41,016 nucleotides of DNA from an uncultured Oscillospiraceae bacterium (GTDB taxonomy: Bacteria; Bacillota; Clostridia; Oscillospirales; Ruminococcaceae). The notes under the pieces were generated by a model. It saw only the letters and a program-made list of their open reading frames with translations, did no database searches and was not told the DNA's origin. The stretch's first letter is position 1, and the number at the start of each line of letters is the position of its first letter. Shown here in pieces: positions 23,640 through 32,066 of this stretch. Where the stretch lies: the NCBI GenBank assembly GCA_958448395.1, contig CAUDDP010000012.1:1-41016 (forward strand), given 5' to 3'. A program made the position numbers and the translations under genes.

Positions 23640-24263
23640 TCAATGACTATACTGCGACATCGCTTCTTCTATCTTTCCTGCTACAATCAGCTTTGCTGCC
23701 TCTGCTGCCTGCTCAAACGCCTGCTGCATCTGCTCCATCTCTGCTTCCGGAAACTTTCCCAATACCCAGTCTGCCAAATTGTAATCCTTGTGCGGCTTTT
23801 CTCCCACACCAATCTTAATCCTCGGAAACATTTCCGAACCCAATAGGGCAATGATACTCTTTATCCCATTGTGACCTCCGGCACTGCCTTTCCGACGAAT
23901 CCGAATCTTCCCCGGCGGCAAAGAAATATCATCATACAGCACCAATACCCGTTCCGGTGGAATCTTATAAAAATCTGCCGCAGCAGCTACTGCCTCCCCA
24001 CTGTTGTTCATGTAAGTCGCTGGCTTCATAAAAAAACACCGTGTTTCTCCCAGCATCCCATCGCCGCAGTCCGAACGAAATTTCATCGTTGCCATGGAAA
24101 TATTCTGCTGTTTTGCCAGCTCATTAACGGCAAGAAATCCCGCATTGTGACGGGTTTCCGCATACTCTAAACCAGGATTGCCTAAGCCGACTACCAGCCA
24201 TTCCGGTTTGCCCATCCGGTGCTTGTCACCTTCTATTTGCTTAAACAGGTCAAAAATACCCAT
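23640..24263 (-). CDS. pth: Peptidyl-tRNA hydrolase
   Basis: Pth releases peptides from peptidyl-tRNA that has dropped off ribosomes. The 207-residue protein shows LVVGLGNPGLEYAETRHNAG, with the catalytic His and Asn of the family, then FMKPATYMNNSGEAVAAAAD, VLYDDISLPPGKIRIRRKGS with the catalytic Asp, and AGGHNGIKSIIALLG. I chose the ATG at 24263 (MGIFDLFKQ), with AAAGGA twelve bases before it, over the longer start at 24311. It therefore has a short N-terminal extension of about 19 residues before the usual start, seen in some clostridial homologues. It follows the epimerase gene by 44 bases. Repeat copy G begins right after its stop. Confidence 0.95.
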   Translation of the reverse strand: MGIFDLFKQIEGDKHRMGKPEWLVVGLGNPGLEYAETRHNAGFLAVNELAKQQNISMATMKFRSDCGDGMLGETRCFFMKPATYMNNSGEAVAAAADFYKIPPERVLVLYDDISLPPGKIRIRRKGSAGGHNGIKSIIALLGSEMFPRIKIGVGEKPHKDYNLADWVLGKFPEAEMEQMQQAFEQAAEAAKLIVAGKIEEAMSQYSH

Positions 24264-24307
24264 TTTTATGACCATTCCTTTCCACTGTGCTGCAAAGCAC
24301 AAAATCT

Positions 24308-25207
24308 TCACTTAAAATTTTGATTGATAAAGTCAAGCAATGGTTTTCTTTTGACGAACTCTTTATTATTTTTATACCATTCATATGATTCGCACAATCC
24401 GTCAAAAAGAGGTGTCGTATCTTTCATCAGACCATTTTGCCTTTTAACGTCTAAGATATAAGAATAATCAAGAAAAGGAAAATAACTTCGCTGTGGAATC
24501 CTGCCGTCAACATACTGCATCTCAGGCTTTTTTCCTAAAACCTCATAGCATAATTTCACCCAATGACAAATGTCGACAATTTCAGTATTTCCAACATTGT
24601 ATATTCGTTCTATTGGCTGCTTGTCAAGTAAAATCTCAATAAATCGACACATATCCCTTATGTGAAAGAATTGCAATGGCATTTTCCCGTCTTGGGGAAC
24701 ATAAAATGGCAAATCATTTTCAGCACAATCAAAGACAAACGCTTCCCGATAAAGATTGTTCATAGGTCCATAAAGGTACGGTGGTCTTATGATGTATGAG
24801 TTGCTAATATTTTCAGATACAAACGATTCAGCGGCAATTTTATGGATACCATAATCGCCCCAATAGGAATTTTCACCGCATTTTTGTTGCTCATGAAAAG
24901 GCTGCTGTAATGTTTCAGGATAAACAGCACTCGAACTCACGAAGATATAATGATCAAAAGAGCCAAGTGCTTCAAATAACAATTTTACATCATCATAATT
25001 ATATGCAGTTATGTCCATAACAGCGTCAAAATGATATTTTTTCAAAGTATTGCCAAGATGATGGCGATCCCCTTTAATAGGAATCACATTAGGGGATTGA
25101 ATATGATTTCCACGGTTCAGTACATACACCTTGTGTCCTTTTGCAGAGAAATATTCTGCGGTGAATCTACTTGCAAATACGGTTCCACCTGTTACTAAAA
25201 TTTCCAT
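24308..25207 (-). CDS. NAD-dependent epimerase/dehydratase (extended SDR)
   Basis: The 299-residue protein is an extended short-chain dehydrogenase/reductase acting probably on a nucleotide sugar. It has the N-terminal nucleotide-binding stretch MEILVTGGTVFASRFTAEYF, in which VTGGTVFASR replaces the usual GGxGxxG. The segments FVSSSAVYP and YGIHKIAAE supply the catalytic Ser/Tyr/Lys set, and IIRPPYLYGPMN and RIYNVGNTE follow. The substrate cannot be told from sequence. The start at 25207 has GGTGATGTTT before it. The gene is visibly more AT-rich than glmU and pth on either side, which may mean later arrival. It might use the UDP-sugar pool fed by GlmU, but this is only an inference from position. 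Confidence 0.82.
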   Translation of the reverse strand: MEILVTGGTVFASRFTAEYFSAKGHKVYVLNRGNHIQSPNVIPIKGDRHHLGNTLKKYHFDAVMDITAYNYDDVKLLFEALGSFDHYIFVSSSAVYPETLQQPFHEQQKCGENSYWGDYGIHKIAAESFVSENISNSYIIRPPYLYGPMNNLYREAFVFDCAENDLPFYVPQDGKMPLQFFHIRDMCRFIEILLDKQPIERIYNVGNTEIVDICHWVKLCYEVLGKKPEMQYVDGRIPQRSYFPFLDYSYILDVKRQNGLMKDTTPLFDGLCESYEWYKNNKEFVKRKPLLDFINQNFK

Positions 25208-25240
25208 AAACATCACCATTCTTTCTCACAACCCACAGAA

Positions 25241-25274
25241 GCGGCATCTGCCGAAACAAATGCCGCAATTGCGG
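25241..25274 (-). other. Overlapping hairpins between GNAT and epimerase genes
   Basis: GCGGCAT (25241-25247) pairs with ATGCCGC (25260-25266), while CCGCAATTGCGG (25263-25274) is a perfect palindrome that shares CCGC with the first stem. The two cannot form together. No T-run follows, so this may be an RNA-stability or attenuation element rather than a terminator. Confidence 0.4.
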
Positions 25275-25299
25275 TGATTTTATTGGATACCATCTGATT

Positions 25300-25770
25300 T
25301 TACAGATATTTTACCATGATGTACTCTTCATCCTTCTCCTCTACGACTTCATAGCCTGCCTTCTGATAAAGCTTTACCGCATCATTTGCCTTCTGCACAG
25401 AAAGGGAAGTACGAGCATATCCGCTTTCTTTTAGAAGAGAAAGCATCGCTTGTAATAATGCTGTACCGATTCCAAGACCTCGATACGCTTTGTAAAGAGA
25501 AATGGCAAGGGAAGGGGTTTCATCGTCAATGTGCCCGTAATCCGGCATTATGCGTGTCCAGACCGCTCCGACCACCTTGCTGTCTACTTCTGCTACCAGT
25601 GCCCGGTCATCTTTCTTTTCTCCAAAGTGGGAAACATAAACCTGCAATTCTGGTTCTTGAACAATAGACCTCGGCGGTGGTGCTACGCCGTCTGGAATAA
25701 AAATTGCCTCGTATAAAAAATCTTCCAATAACGGATATTCAGATGATTTGATTTCTCGTATAATAGCCAT
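25300..25770 (-). CDS. GNAT-family N-acetyltransferase
   Basis: The 156-residue protein has the GNAT acetyl-CoA motif A YRGLGIGTALLQAMLSLLKE, the preceding strand VGAVWTRIM and the C-terminal motif B ANDAVKLYQKAGYEVVEEKD. It transfers an acetyl group from acetyl-CoA to an amine; the acceptor is unknown. Its ATG overlaps the glmU stop codon (TAATG), so it is translationally coupled to glmU. That does not make its substrate a cell-wall precursor. Length is normal for single-domain GNATs. Confidence 0.9.
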   Translation of the reverse strand: MAIIREIKSSEYPLLEDFLYEAIFIPDGVAPPPRSIVQEPELQVYVSHFGEKKDDRALVAEVDSKVVGAVWTRIMPDYGHIDDETPSLAISLYKAYRGLGIGTALLQAMLSLLKESGYARTSLSVQKANDAVKLYQKAGYEVVEEKDEEYIMVKYL

Positions 25771-27161
25771 TATTTCTTACTGTCATCCGGCATCAGCTTG
25801 CCCTTTAGTTTCTTCAGGCTGTAGCCCTCTTTCATCTTCAAATCTGCTCGCTCCACTGCCAGTGCATAGTCCGGTACATCCTTTGTCACAGTAGAGCCGG
25901 CTGCTGTATAAGCACCCTTGCCCAGTTTAACTGGTGCAATCAAATTGGTATTACAGCCGATAAAGCAGTTATCTCCAATCACACAACGGTTTTTCTTCAT
26001 ACCGTCATAGTTCACCGTAACCGTACCGCAGCCGAAGTTGACTTTTTTACCAACATCACTGTCGCCGACATAGGTCAAATGGGCAATCGCTGTGCCTTCT
26101 CCAACCACAGAATTCTTGACTTCTACAAAGTCCCCAATCTTGACACCATTCCGAATATGAGAATTCGGACGAATATGTACAAACGGTCCAATCTTTACAG
26201 CATCTTCAATCACAGAGTCATACGCCTGTACATAGTTCAGGATGACATATTCGCCAACAGTGCAGTTTTCAATGACACAATTTGGTCCAATCGTGCTGCG
26301 GGTGCCGATTTTGGTTCTTCCCTTGAGCTGCGTGCCCGGCAAGATCGTGGTTTCTGCACCGATTTCCACATCCTTGCCGATGATAATGCCGTCTGTATTT
26401 ACAAAGTTGACGCCATTGTCCATGTGCTTTTCCAGCACCTTCCAACGTGCAACCTCATTCAGATGCAGCAAGTCTTTTCTGGTGTTCGCACCCAATACCA
26501 CATCTGTATTCTCTGTCAGATATGCACCTGCTTTCTTGCCCTGCTCCAGAGCCAATCCAACTGTATCCGTCAGATAATATTCTCCCTGCACATTTGACTG
26601 GGACAATCCCTCTAACAGGGTCAGCAAATCTTCTGTACGGAACCAGTATGCACCGGAATTGACTTCATGAATGGCACGCTGTGCATCCGTAGCATTCTTT
26701 TCCTCTACAATGGCAGCAATGCCGTTCTCACTTCTCAAAATTCTGCCGTAACCATACGAATTATCCAGCCTTGCCGTAATCACTGTAACAGCATTGCCCT
26801 GTGCCTTATGCAGCTGATAAGCCTGCCGAATGGTTTCACTGTCCATAAACGGAGCATCCCCACAGAGTACCAGCGTATTGCCATCCGTGTCTTCTTCTAA
26901 AAATGGCACTGCCTGCATGACAGCATGCCCTGTGCCAAGCCGCTCTGCCTGCAAGATCGTCCGATATTTGTCGTTTAAATAATGCTCAATGAACTGTGAC
27001 TTGTAACCTGTCACCACACAAATTCGACGCAAATCTGCCTGTTCACAAGCCTGTACCACCCAGCCCAGCATCGGTACATCCAGTACGGTCAGCATCGGCT
27101 TTGGAATGGCGGCTTTCATCCGGCTGCCATGACCGCCGGCTAATATTACAACTTGATCCAT
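25770..27161 (-). CDS. glmU: Bifunctional UDP-GlcNAc pyrophosphorylase / GlcN-1-P acetyltransferase
   Basis: GlmU acetylates glucosamine-1-phosphate and couples it to UTP, making UDP-GlcNAc for peptidoglycan. The 463-residue protein has the N-terminal nucleotidyltransferase signature VVILAGGHGSRMKAAIPKPM and LCGDAPFMDSETI, and then a left-handed beta-helix of hexapeptide repeats (GADT-like IIGKDVEIGAETTILPGTQL, VKIGPFVHIRPNSHI, then HLTYVGDSDVGKKVNFGCGT and VTVNYDG). Both activities therefore look intact. The start is ATG 27161 with AGGAGGAACCAAAA before it; the ATG at 27179 precedes the ribosome site and is rejected. It overlaps the GNAT gene by TAATG. Confidence 0.96.
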   Translation of the reverse strand: MDQVVILAGGHGSRMKAAIPKPMLTVLDVPMLGWVVQACEQADLRRICVVTGYKSQFIEHYLNDKYRTILQAERLGTGHAVMQAVPFLEEDTDGNTLVLCGDAPFMDSETIRQAYQLHKAQGNAVTVITARLDNSYGYGRILRSENGIAAIVEEKNATDAQRAIHEVNSGAYWFRTEDLLTLLEGLSQSNVQGEYYLTDTVGLALEQGKKAGAYLTENTDVVLGANTRKDLLHLNEVARWKVLEKHMDNGVNFVNTDGIIIGKDVEIGAETTILPGTQLKGRTKIGTRSTIGPNCVIENCTVGEYVILNYVQAYDSVIEDAVKIGPFVHIRPNSHIRNGVKIGDFVEVKNSVVGEGTAIAHLTYVGDSDVGKKVNFGCGTVTVNYDGMKKNRCVIGDNCFIGCNTNLIAPVKLGKGAYTAAGSTVTKDVPDYALAVERADLKMKEGYSLKKLKGKLMPDDSKK

Positions 27162-27231
27162 TTTTGGTTCCTCCTGCAAAATAGGTTCGCTACTTTTTAC
27201 CAGTCCCCCGGCAAAAAGGCGTACTACTTAT

Positions 27232-27260
27232 AGTATGACAAAATTTTGAAAAAAATGCAA
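27232..27260 (-). promoter_or_regulatory. Possible glmU promoter
   Basis: On the minus strand TTGCAT (27255-27260), 17 bases and CATACT (27232-27237). Each box matches consensus at four of six positions. Confidence 0.45.
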
Positions 27261-27364
27261 GCCTTTTTGCAAAAAAAAAATTGATCTTGTTATTTTTGTA
27301 TAAGTTGCTATAAAAATCAGGGGCGATTTTTTTGAAAATATGTATGGTATTTTCGTTTCAGATG

Positions 27365-27373
27365 TGTTATAAT
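27365..27373 (+). promoter_or_regulatory. Extended -10 element of ppdK
   Basis: TGTTATAAT is a perfect -10 box with the TGn extension; no good -35 lies 16-18 bases upstream, as is common for extended -10 promoters. The leader of roughly 105 bases before ppdK contains GCAGG/CCTGC arms around 27391-27422. The rest of 27162-27486 is A/T-rich and holds no gene. Confidence 0.6.
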
Positions 27374-27486
27374 AAGAGCGAGGGTCGGATTGCAGGTAGA
27401 AACTGCCATTTCTCGCCTGCTGTTTGCCGCTTCACAAACGCCGCACCCACAAAAATCAAACGAATCAATTTTGGAGGTAGTTACCA

Positions 27487-30114
27487 ATGGCAAAAAAGTA
27501 TTGTTATCTGTTTACGGAAGGTAACGCAAACATGAGAGAGCTTCTCGGCGGTAAAGGTGCAAACCTGGCCGAAATGACCAACATCGGTCTGCCGGTTCCG
27601 CAGGGCTTCACCATCACCACAGAGGCTTGTACACAGTATTATGAGGATGGTCGCCAGATCAATCCGGAAATCCAGGCTGAAATCAACGAGTATATCACCA
27701 AGATGGAAGGCATCACCGGCAAGAAGTTCGGTGACAAGGAAAATCCGCTGCTCGTTTCCGTTCGTTCCGGTGCACGGGCTTCCATGCCGGGTATGATGGA
27801 TACCATCCTGAACCTTGGTCTGAATGAAGAAGTTGTCAACACCATTGCAACACAGTCCGGCAACCCAAGATGGGCATGGGACTGCTACAGAAGATTCATC
27901 CAGATGTACTCCGACGTTGTTATGGAAGTCGGCAAGAAGTACTTTGAAGAACTCATCGACAAAATGAAGGCTGACAGAGGCGTGACACAGGACGTGGAAC
28001 TGACCGCTGATGACCTGAAGGAACTGGCAAACCAGTTCAAGGCTGAATATAAGGAAAAGATCGGTACAGACTTCCCGTCTGATCCGAAGGAACAGCTGAT
28101 GGGTGCCATCAAGGCTGTATTCCGCAGCTGGGACAACCCAAGAGCAAATGTTTACCGTCGTGACAACGATATCCCATATTCTTGGGGTACTGCTGTTAAC
28201 GTACAGAGCATGGCATTCGGTAACATGGGTGACGACTGCGGTACTGGTGTTGCCTTTACCCGTGACCCAGCTACTGGTGCAAAGGGTCTGTTCGGCGAAT
28301 TCCTGACCAATGCACAGGGCGAAGACGTTGTTGCCGGCGTTCGTACCCCGATGCACATTACTGAAATGGAAACAAAGTTCCCAGAAGCATTCGCACAGTT
28401 CAAGGAAGTGTGCAGCATTCTGGAGAATCACTACAGAGATATGCAGGACATGGAGTTTACAGTAGAACACGGTAAACTGTACATGCTCCAGACCAGAAAC
28501 GGTAAGAGAACCGCACAGGCTGCACTGAAGATTGCTTGTGATCTGGTGGATGAAGGCATGAGAACAGAAGAAGAAGCTGTTCTGATGATCGATCCAAGAA
28601 ACTTAGACACTCTGCTGCACCCGCAGTTTGATGCAAAGGCATTAAAGGCCGCTACACCGCTGGGCAAGGGCTTGGGCGCATCTCCTGGTGCTGCTTGCGG
28701 TAAGGTTGTATTCACCGCAGATGATGCAGAAGCTTGGAACAGCAAGGGCGAAAAGGTTGTTCTGGTTCGTCTGGAAACCTCTCCGGAAGATATTACCGGT
28801 ATGAAGGCTTCCCAGGGTATCCTGACCGTTCGTGGCGGTATGACATCTCATGCTGCTGTTGTTGCACGTGGTATGGGTACCTGCTGTGTATCCGGCTGCT
28901 CTGATATTGCAATGGACGAAGCCAATAAGGTCTTCACTTTGGCTGGCAAGACGTTCCACGAAGGAGATTACATCTCGATTGATGGTTCTACCGGTAACAT
29001 CTACGAGGGTATTATCCCGACTGTGGATGCTTCTATCGCTGGCGAATTTGGTAGAGTTATGGGCTGGGCCGACAAGTACAGAGTTTTGAAGGTTCGCACC
29101 AACGCTGACACACCGGCTGATGCAAAGAAAGCGCGCGAGCTGGGTGCGGAAGGAATTGGTTTGTGCCGTACAGAACACATGTTCTTTGACGCTGACCGTA
29201 TCGCTGCATTCCGTGAGATGATCTGCTCTGACAAAGTAGAAGAAAGAGAAGCTGCACTGGCAAAAATTGAACCGATGCAGCAGAGTGACTTCGAGGCACT
29301 GTACGAAGCACTGGAAGGTACTCCAGTTACCATTCGTTTCCTGGATCCGCCGCTCCACGAATTCGTACCGACCGAAGAAGAAGATATTAAGAAGCTGGCT
29401 GACGCACAGGGCAAGACAGTAGAACAGATTAAGACCATCATTGCTTCTCTGCATGAGTTCAACCCAATGATGGGACATCGTGGCTGCCGTCTGGCTGTAA
29501 CTTATCCGGAAATTGCTAAGATGCAGACAAGAGCTGTCATCAAGGCTGCCATCAACGTGAAGAAGGCACATCCGGATTGGTGCGTAAAGCCGGAAATCAT
29601 GATCCCGCTGGTTGGCGATGTCAAGGAACTGAAGTATGTCAAGAAGTTTGTTGTTGAGACTGCGGACGCTGTCATCGCAGAAGCTGGCGTAGAACTGGAT
29701 TATGAAGTAGGTACCATGATTGAGATTCCGAGAGCTGCACTGACTGCTGACGAAATCGCAAAGGTAGCAGATTTCTTCTGCTTCGGTACCAATGACCTGA
29801 CACAGATGACTTACGGCTTCTCTCGTGATGACGCTGGCAAGTTCTTGGAAGCTTACTATCAGGCAAAGATTTTTGAAAACGATCCGTTTGCAAAGCTGGA
29901 TCAGACCGGCGTAGGCAAACTGATGAAGATGGCACTGGAACTGGGCAAGCCAGAGAACGATAAGCTGCACTGCGGTATCTGCGGTGAGCACGGTGGTGAC
30001 CCAACTTCTGTTGAGTTCTGCCACGAAATCGGTCTGGACTATGTTTCCTGCTCACCGTTCCGTGTACCGATCGCAAGACTGGCTGCTGCACAGGCTGCGA
30101 TCAAGAGCAAGTAA
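27487..30114 (+). CDS. ppdK: Pyruvate, phosphate dikinase
   Basis: PPDK interconverts pyruvate, ATP and Pi with phosphoenolpyruvate, AMP and PPi; anaerobes often use it for glycolytic ATP yield or PEP synthesis. The 875-residue length is normal. Visible parts are the N-terminal ATP-grasp (LLGGKGANLAEMTNIGLPVP, SVRSGARASMPGMMDTILN), the central phosphohistidine domain with GGMTSHAAVVARGMGTCCVS, where His455 is the phosphorylated residue, and the PEP/TIM-barrel domain (GLCRTEHMFF, GHRGCRLAVTYPEI, CGICGEHGGDP with its Cys near 832). GGAGGTAGTTACC precedes the ATG. Codon use is strongly biased (CTG, GGT, AAG), as in highly expressed genes. A terminator lies 140 bases after the stop. Confidence 0.98.
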   Translation: MAKKYCYLFTEGNANMRELLGGKGANLAEMTNIGLPVPQGFTITTEACTQYYEDGRQINPEIQAEINEYITKMEGITGKKFGDKENPLLVSVRSGARASMPGMMDTILNLGLNEEVVNTIATQSGNPRWAWDCYRRFIQMYSDVVMEVGKKYFEELIDKMKADRGVTQDVELTADDLKELANQFKAEYKEKIGTDFPSDPKEQLMGAIKAVFRSWDNPRANVYRRDNDIPYSWGTAVNVQSMAFGNMGDDCGTGVAFTRDPATGAKGLFGEFLTNAQGEDVVAGVRTPMHITEMETKFPEAFAQFKEVCSILENHYRDMQDMEFTVEHGKLYMLQTRNGKRTAQAALKIACDLVDEGMRTEEEAVLMIDPRNLDTLLHPQFDAKALKAATPLGKGLGASPGAACGKVVFTADDAEAWNSKGEKVVLVRLETSPEDITGMKASQGILTVRGGMTSHAAVVARGMGTCCVSGCSDIAMDEANKVFTLAGKTFHEGDYISIDGSTGNIYEGIIPTVDASIAGEFGRVMGWADKYRVLKVRTNADTPADAKKARELGAEGIGLCRTEHMFFDADRIAAFREMICSDKVEEREAALAKIEPMQQSDFEALYEALEGTPVTIRFLDPPLHEFVPTEEEDIKKLADAQGKTVEQIKTIIASLHEFNPMMGHRGCRLAVTYPEIAKMQTRAVIKAAINVKKAHPDWCVKPEIMIPLVGDVKELKYVKKFVVETADAVIAEAGVELDYEVGTMIEIPRAALTADEIAKVADFFCFGTNDLTQMTYGFSRDDAGKFLEAYYQAKIFENDPFAKLDQTGVGKLMKMALELGKPENDKLHCGICGEHGGDPTSVEFCHEIGLDYVSCSPFRVPIARLAAAQAAIKSK

Positions 30115-30252
30115 TTGCTAAATATTTGACTTTTTTCGCGAAAAAACATGCATACGAACATCAACCATTCAGACTCACCCCGTTAGTATTCTGATTGATA
30201 CACACAAAACGAATCCGACACTCGTTGGTGGTATCTTTCTTATAGTACAGTT

Positions 30253-30298
30253 AAAAAGCACACCCAGCGGCGGACAAGCCGCAACGGGTGTGCTTTTT
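30253..30298 (+). terminator. Strong terminator after ppdK
   Basis: AAAAAGCACACCC (30253-30265) pairs perfectly with GGGTGTGCTTTTT (30286-30298), with an inner GCGGC/GCCGC stem. The symmetric A and T ends allow it to work in both directions. Between it and the stop codon there is also a 16-base palindrome, TTTTTTCGCGAAAAAA, at 30131-30146. Confidence 0.92.
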
Positions 30299-30334
30299 CT
30301 TTTCTATTCTATCGGCTGCACGACTGCCAAGCTA

Positions 30335-30562
30335 CAGAAATTCATTTCTGTATTTTCTTTCACAGGTAACGTTCTCACCTCCGCCGGCAGATTCGCTTCG
30401 CTGTCTGCCTGTGTCCGCTGTCGCCTGCGGCGTGCAGTCGTTTCCCGCCCTTGAGGGCATCCAATACCCCATCCTTTCCATTTCATAACGGTGGATGAAC
30501 TGTCTGCGGCGACTCGCCGCCTGAGCCAGCTTGACCACAGCCGCCGTTCGACGAAGTCAACC
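30335..30562 (+). repeat. Interspersed structured repeat, copy H
   Basis: The head begins CAGAAATTCATTTCTGTATT and includes CCGGCAGATTCGCTTCGCTG. The central CCGCTGTCCGCC hairpin is missing: the sequence passes from GTGTCCGCTGTCGCC to CTGCGGCG and then to the CGCCCTTGAGGGCATCC segment shared with copy G. CTGCGGCGACTCGCCGC and the tail CTGAGCCAGCTTGACC follow. It lies between the ppdK terminator and the convergent RHH gene and ends at the stop codon of the latter. Confidence 0.75.
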
Positions 30563-30564
30563 GC

Positions 30565-30819
30565 TCAGGGTTTCTTCTTCCGCTGTTTGACTGCCTCATG
30601 CAGCAAATATTCAATCTGTCCATTGATAGAGCGAAAATCTGCTTCCGCCCAAGCTGCAATTTCTTCCCATAGGCTAGGGGAGAGCCGGAGCAATACCTGC
30701 TTTTTGGCAGATTCCTTGTTTTTGACTGCCTTTTCCCGTTGCAGAATCTCCCGTTCCATCTCCTGTATGCGTGCCAGCCGCTCTTGCAGCTGTTGTTCTT
30801 TTTTTTCGAGTTCTGCCAC
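30565..30819 (-). CDS. Small protein with coiled coil and ribbon-helix-helix-like domain
   Basis: The 84-residue protein has an N-terminal coiled coil (about 1-40, rich in Glu, Lys, Gln and Arg). The C-terminal segment KKQVLLRLSPSLWEEIAAWA, then EADFRSINGQIEYLLHEAVK, matches the strand-helix-helix pattern of Arc/MetJ-type DNA-binding proteins. The probable start is GTG at 30819, after AGAGGGAAATAC. It lies 64 bases after the SPFH gene and is probably co-transcribed. It may act as a transcription factor for the pair, but the coiled coil could equally give it a structural role. No toxin-like partner is present, so I do not call it an antitoxin. Confidence 0.75.
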   Translation of the reverse strand: MAELEKKEQQLQERLARIQEMEREILQREKAVKNKESAKKQVLLRLSPSLWEEIAAWAEADFRSINGQIEYLLHEAVKQRKKKP

Positions 30820-30883
30820 GTATTTCCCTCTCTTCCTTCATAAATATGCATCAACAGATCAAGCTGGTTCATCGAACTCACAT

Positions 30884-31921
30884 TTAATAAATACTGCCGC
30901 TGTTCACAATCGGTTGTGCATCCTTATTGCCGCAAAGTACCACCAGTAAATTTGAAACCATCGCTGCCTTCCGTTCCTCATCCAGTACGACAATTTCATC
31001 TTCGCCCAGCTTATCAATTGCCATTTTCACCATCCCGACTGCACCGTCTACAATTTTCTGCCGTGCTGCAATAATGGCAACCGCCTGCTGCCGCTGTAAC
31101 ATGGCTGCTGCGATTTCTTCCGCATAGGCAAGATGTGTAATCCGTACCTCTTCAATGACAAGTCCGGCATCCGCCACACGTTTTTGCAGCTCTGTCTGCA
31201 TCTGGGAGGCAATTTCCATTGCACTGCCACGTAGTGTCTTTTCCCTTGCACCATCCTCCTCATTGTCATCAAATACATCATATGGATACAAACGGGCAAT
31301 ATTCCGAATGGTGGAGTCTGTCTGCGTACTCAAATACTCCTTGTAATTTTCGACTGCAAATACTGCCTGTGTCGCATTCTGCACATGCCAGATTACAACG
31401 GCTCCAATTACAACCGGATTGCCCAGTACATCATTGACCTTTTGCCGTTCGTTATTCAGTGTCTGTGTTTTTAGGGAAATGGTTTTCTTCAGGCTGTTGC
31501 TCTGTAAAGCAGAGGAGGAAAGAGAGCCTTTTTTCAAAGCGACTGTTGCCTCCTGCATGGCACGCTGCTTCTCCTCATGATAGGTTGGACTGAAGGTTGT
31601 ACAGAACGGATTCACAAAGAAAAATCCAGCCTTCCGAATCGTACCGTAATACACACCAAACAAGGTGAATACCCGTGCTTCATTGGGTGGTACGACCTTT
31701 AATCCAGCAGGCAGCAGAATCAATGCAATCCATGCCAAGAGACTGAGTGCCATTAAAACACCGCCCAGCACAAACTGTTCCGCCAATATCTGAAAAATGC
31801 TCCAGATAAATACAGCGATCGCAATCAGGTATCCCAGAATGGTCAGCCCTAATACCAGAAAGCCACTCTTCGGATGCAGTTCTTTTTCTGCAATTTGGTT
31901 TTGGTTTTGATTTTGTGTCAT
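30884..31921 (-). CDS. SPFH/band 7 (stomatin-like) membrane protein
   Basis: The 345-residue protein has a Gln/Asn-rich N terminus, two membrane segments (FLVLGLTILGYLIAIAVFIW and FVLGGVLMALSLLAWIALIL, about 20-75), and then an SPFH domain. The domain starts at GLKVVPPNEARVFTLFGVYY and continues GTIRKAGFFFVNPF, VVIGAVVIWHVQNATQAVFA and DAGLVIEEVRITHLAYAEEI. A helical region with AAAMLQRQQAVAIIAARQKI follows. SPFH proteins form membrane scaffolds; the client is unknown. The start at 31921 has AAGGAGGGTATGCAT before it. The promoter at 31966-31994 drives it and the RHH gene. Confidence 0.9.
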   Translation of the reverse strand: MTQNQNQNQIAEKELHPKSGFLVLGLTILGYLIAIAVFIWSIFQILAEQFVLGGVLMALSLLAWIALILLPAGLKVVPPNEARVFTLFGVYYGTIRKAGFFFVNPFCTTFSPTYHEEKQRAMQEATVALKKGSLSSSALQSNSLKKTISLKTQTLNNERQKVNDVLGNPVVIGAVVIWHVQNATQAVFAVENYKEYLSTQTDSTIRNIARLYPYDVFDDNEEDGAREKTLRGSAMEIASQMQTELQKRVADAGLVIEEVRITHLAYAEEIAAAMLQRQQAVAIIAARQKIVDGAVGMVKMAIDKLGEDEIVVLDEERKAAMVSNLLVVLCGNKDAQPIVNSGSIY

Positions 31922-31965
31922 ATGCATACCCTCCTTGTTTTCCTCACCGCAATGGTGATATTATT

Positions 31966-31994
31966 ATGATATCACAACGATACGAATTTGTCAA
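31966..31994 (-). promoter_or_regulatory. Promoter of the SPFH-RHH operon
   Basis: On the minus strand TTGACA (31989-31994), 17 bases and TATCAT (31966-31971). Confidence 0.82.
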
Positions 31995-32003
31995 GAGGGA
32001 ATC

Positions 32004-32041
32004 AAAAAAATACACCGCATACAAAAAGCATACGGTGTATT
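32004..32041 (-). terminator. Terminator of the dockerin/protease operon
   Basis: On the minus strand AATACACCG pairs with CGGTGTATT (arms 32033-32041 and 32009-32017), followed by TTTTTTT. It lies just after the last dockerin gene. Confidence 0.85.
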
Positions 32042-32066
32042 ACACAATATATTACAAACCTTATGA

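Noticed and set aside
28642..30024. Long minus-strand open frame opposite ppdK (about 460 codons), and another at 27481-28470
   Set aside because: Both are antisense to a gene with strongly biased codons, lack a ribosome site and show no recognisable domain. They arise because ppdK codon bias avoids stops on the other strand.
30565..30819. Antitoxin of a toxin-antitoxin pair
   Set aside because: No toxin-like small gene lies next to it; the neighbour is an SPFH membrane protein.
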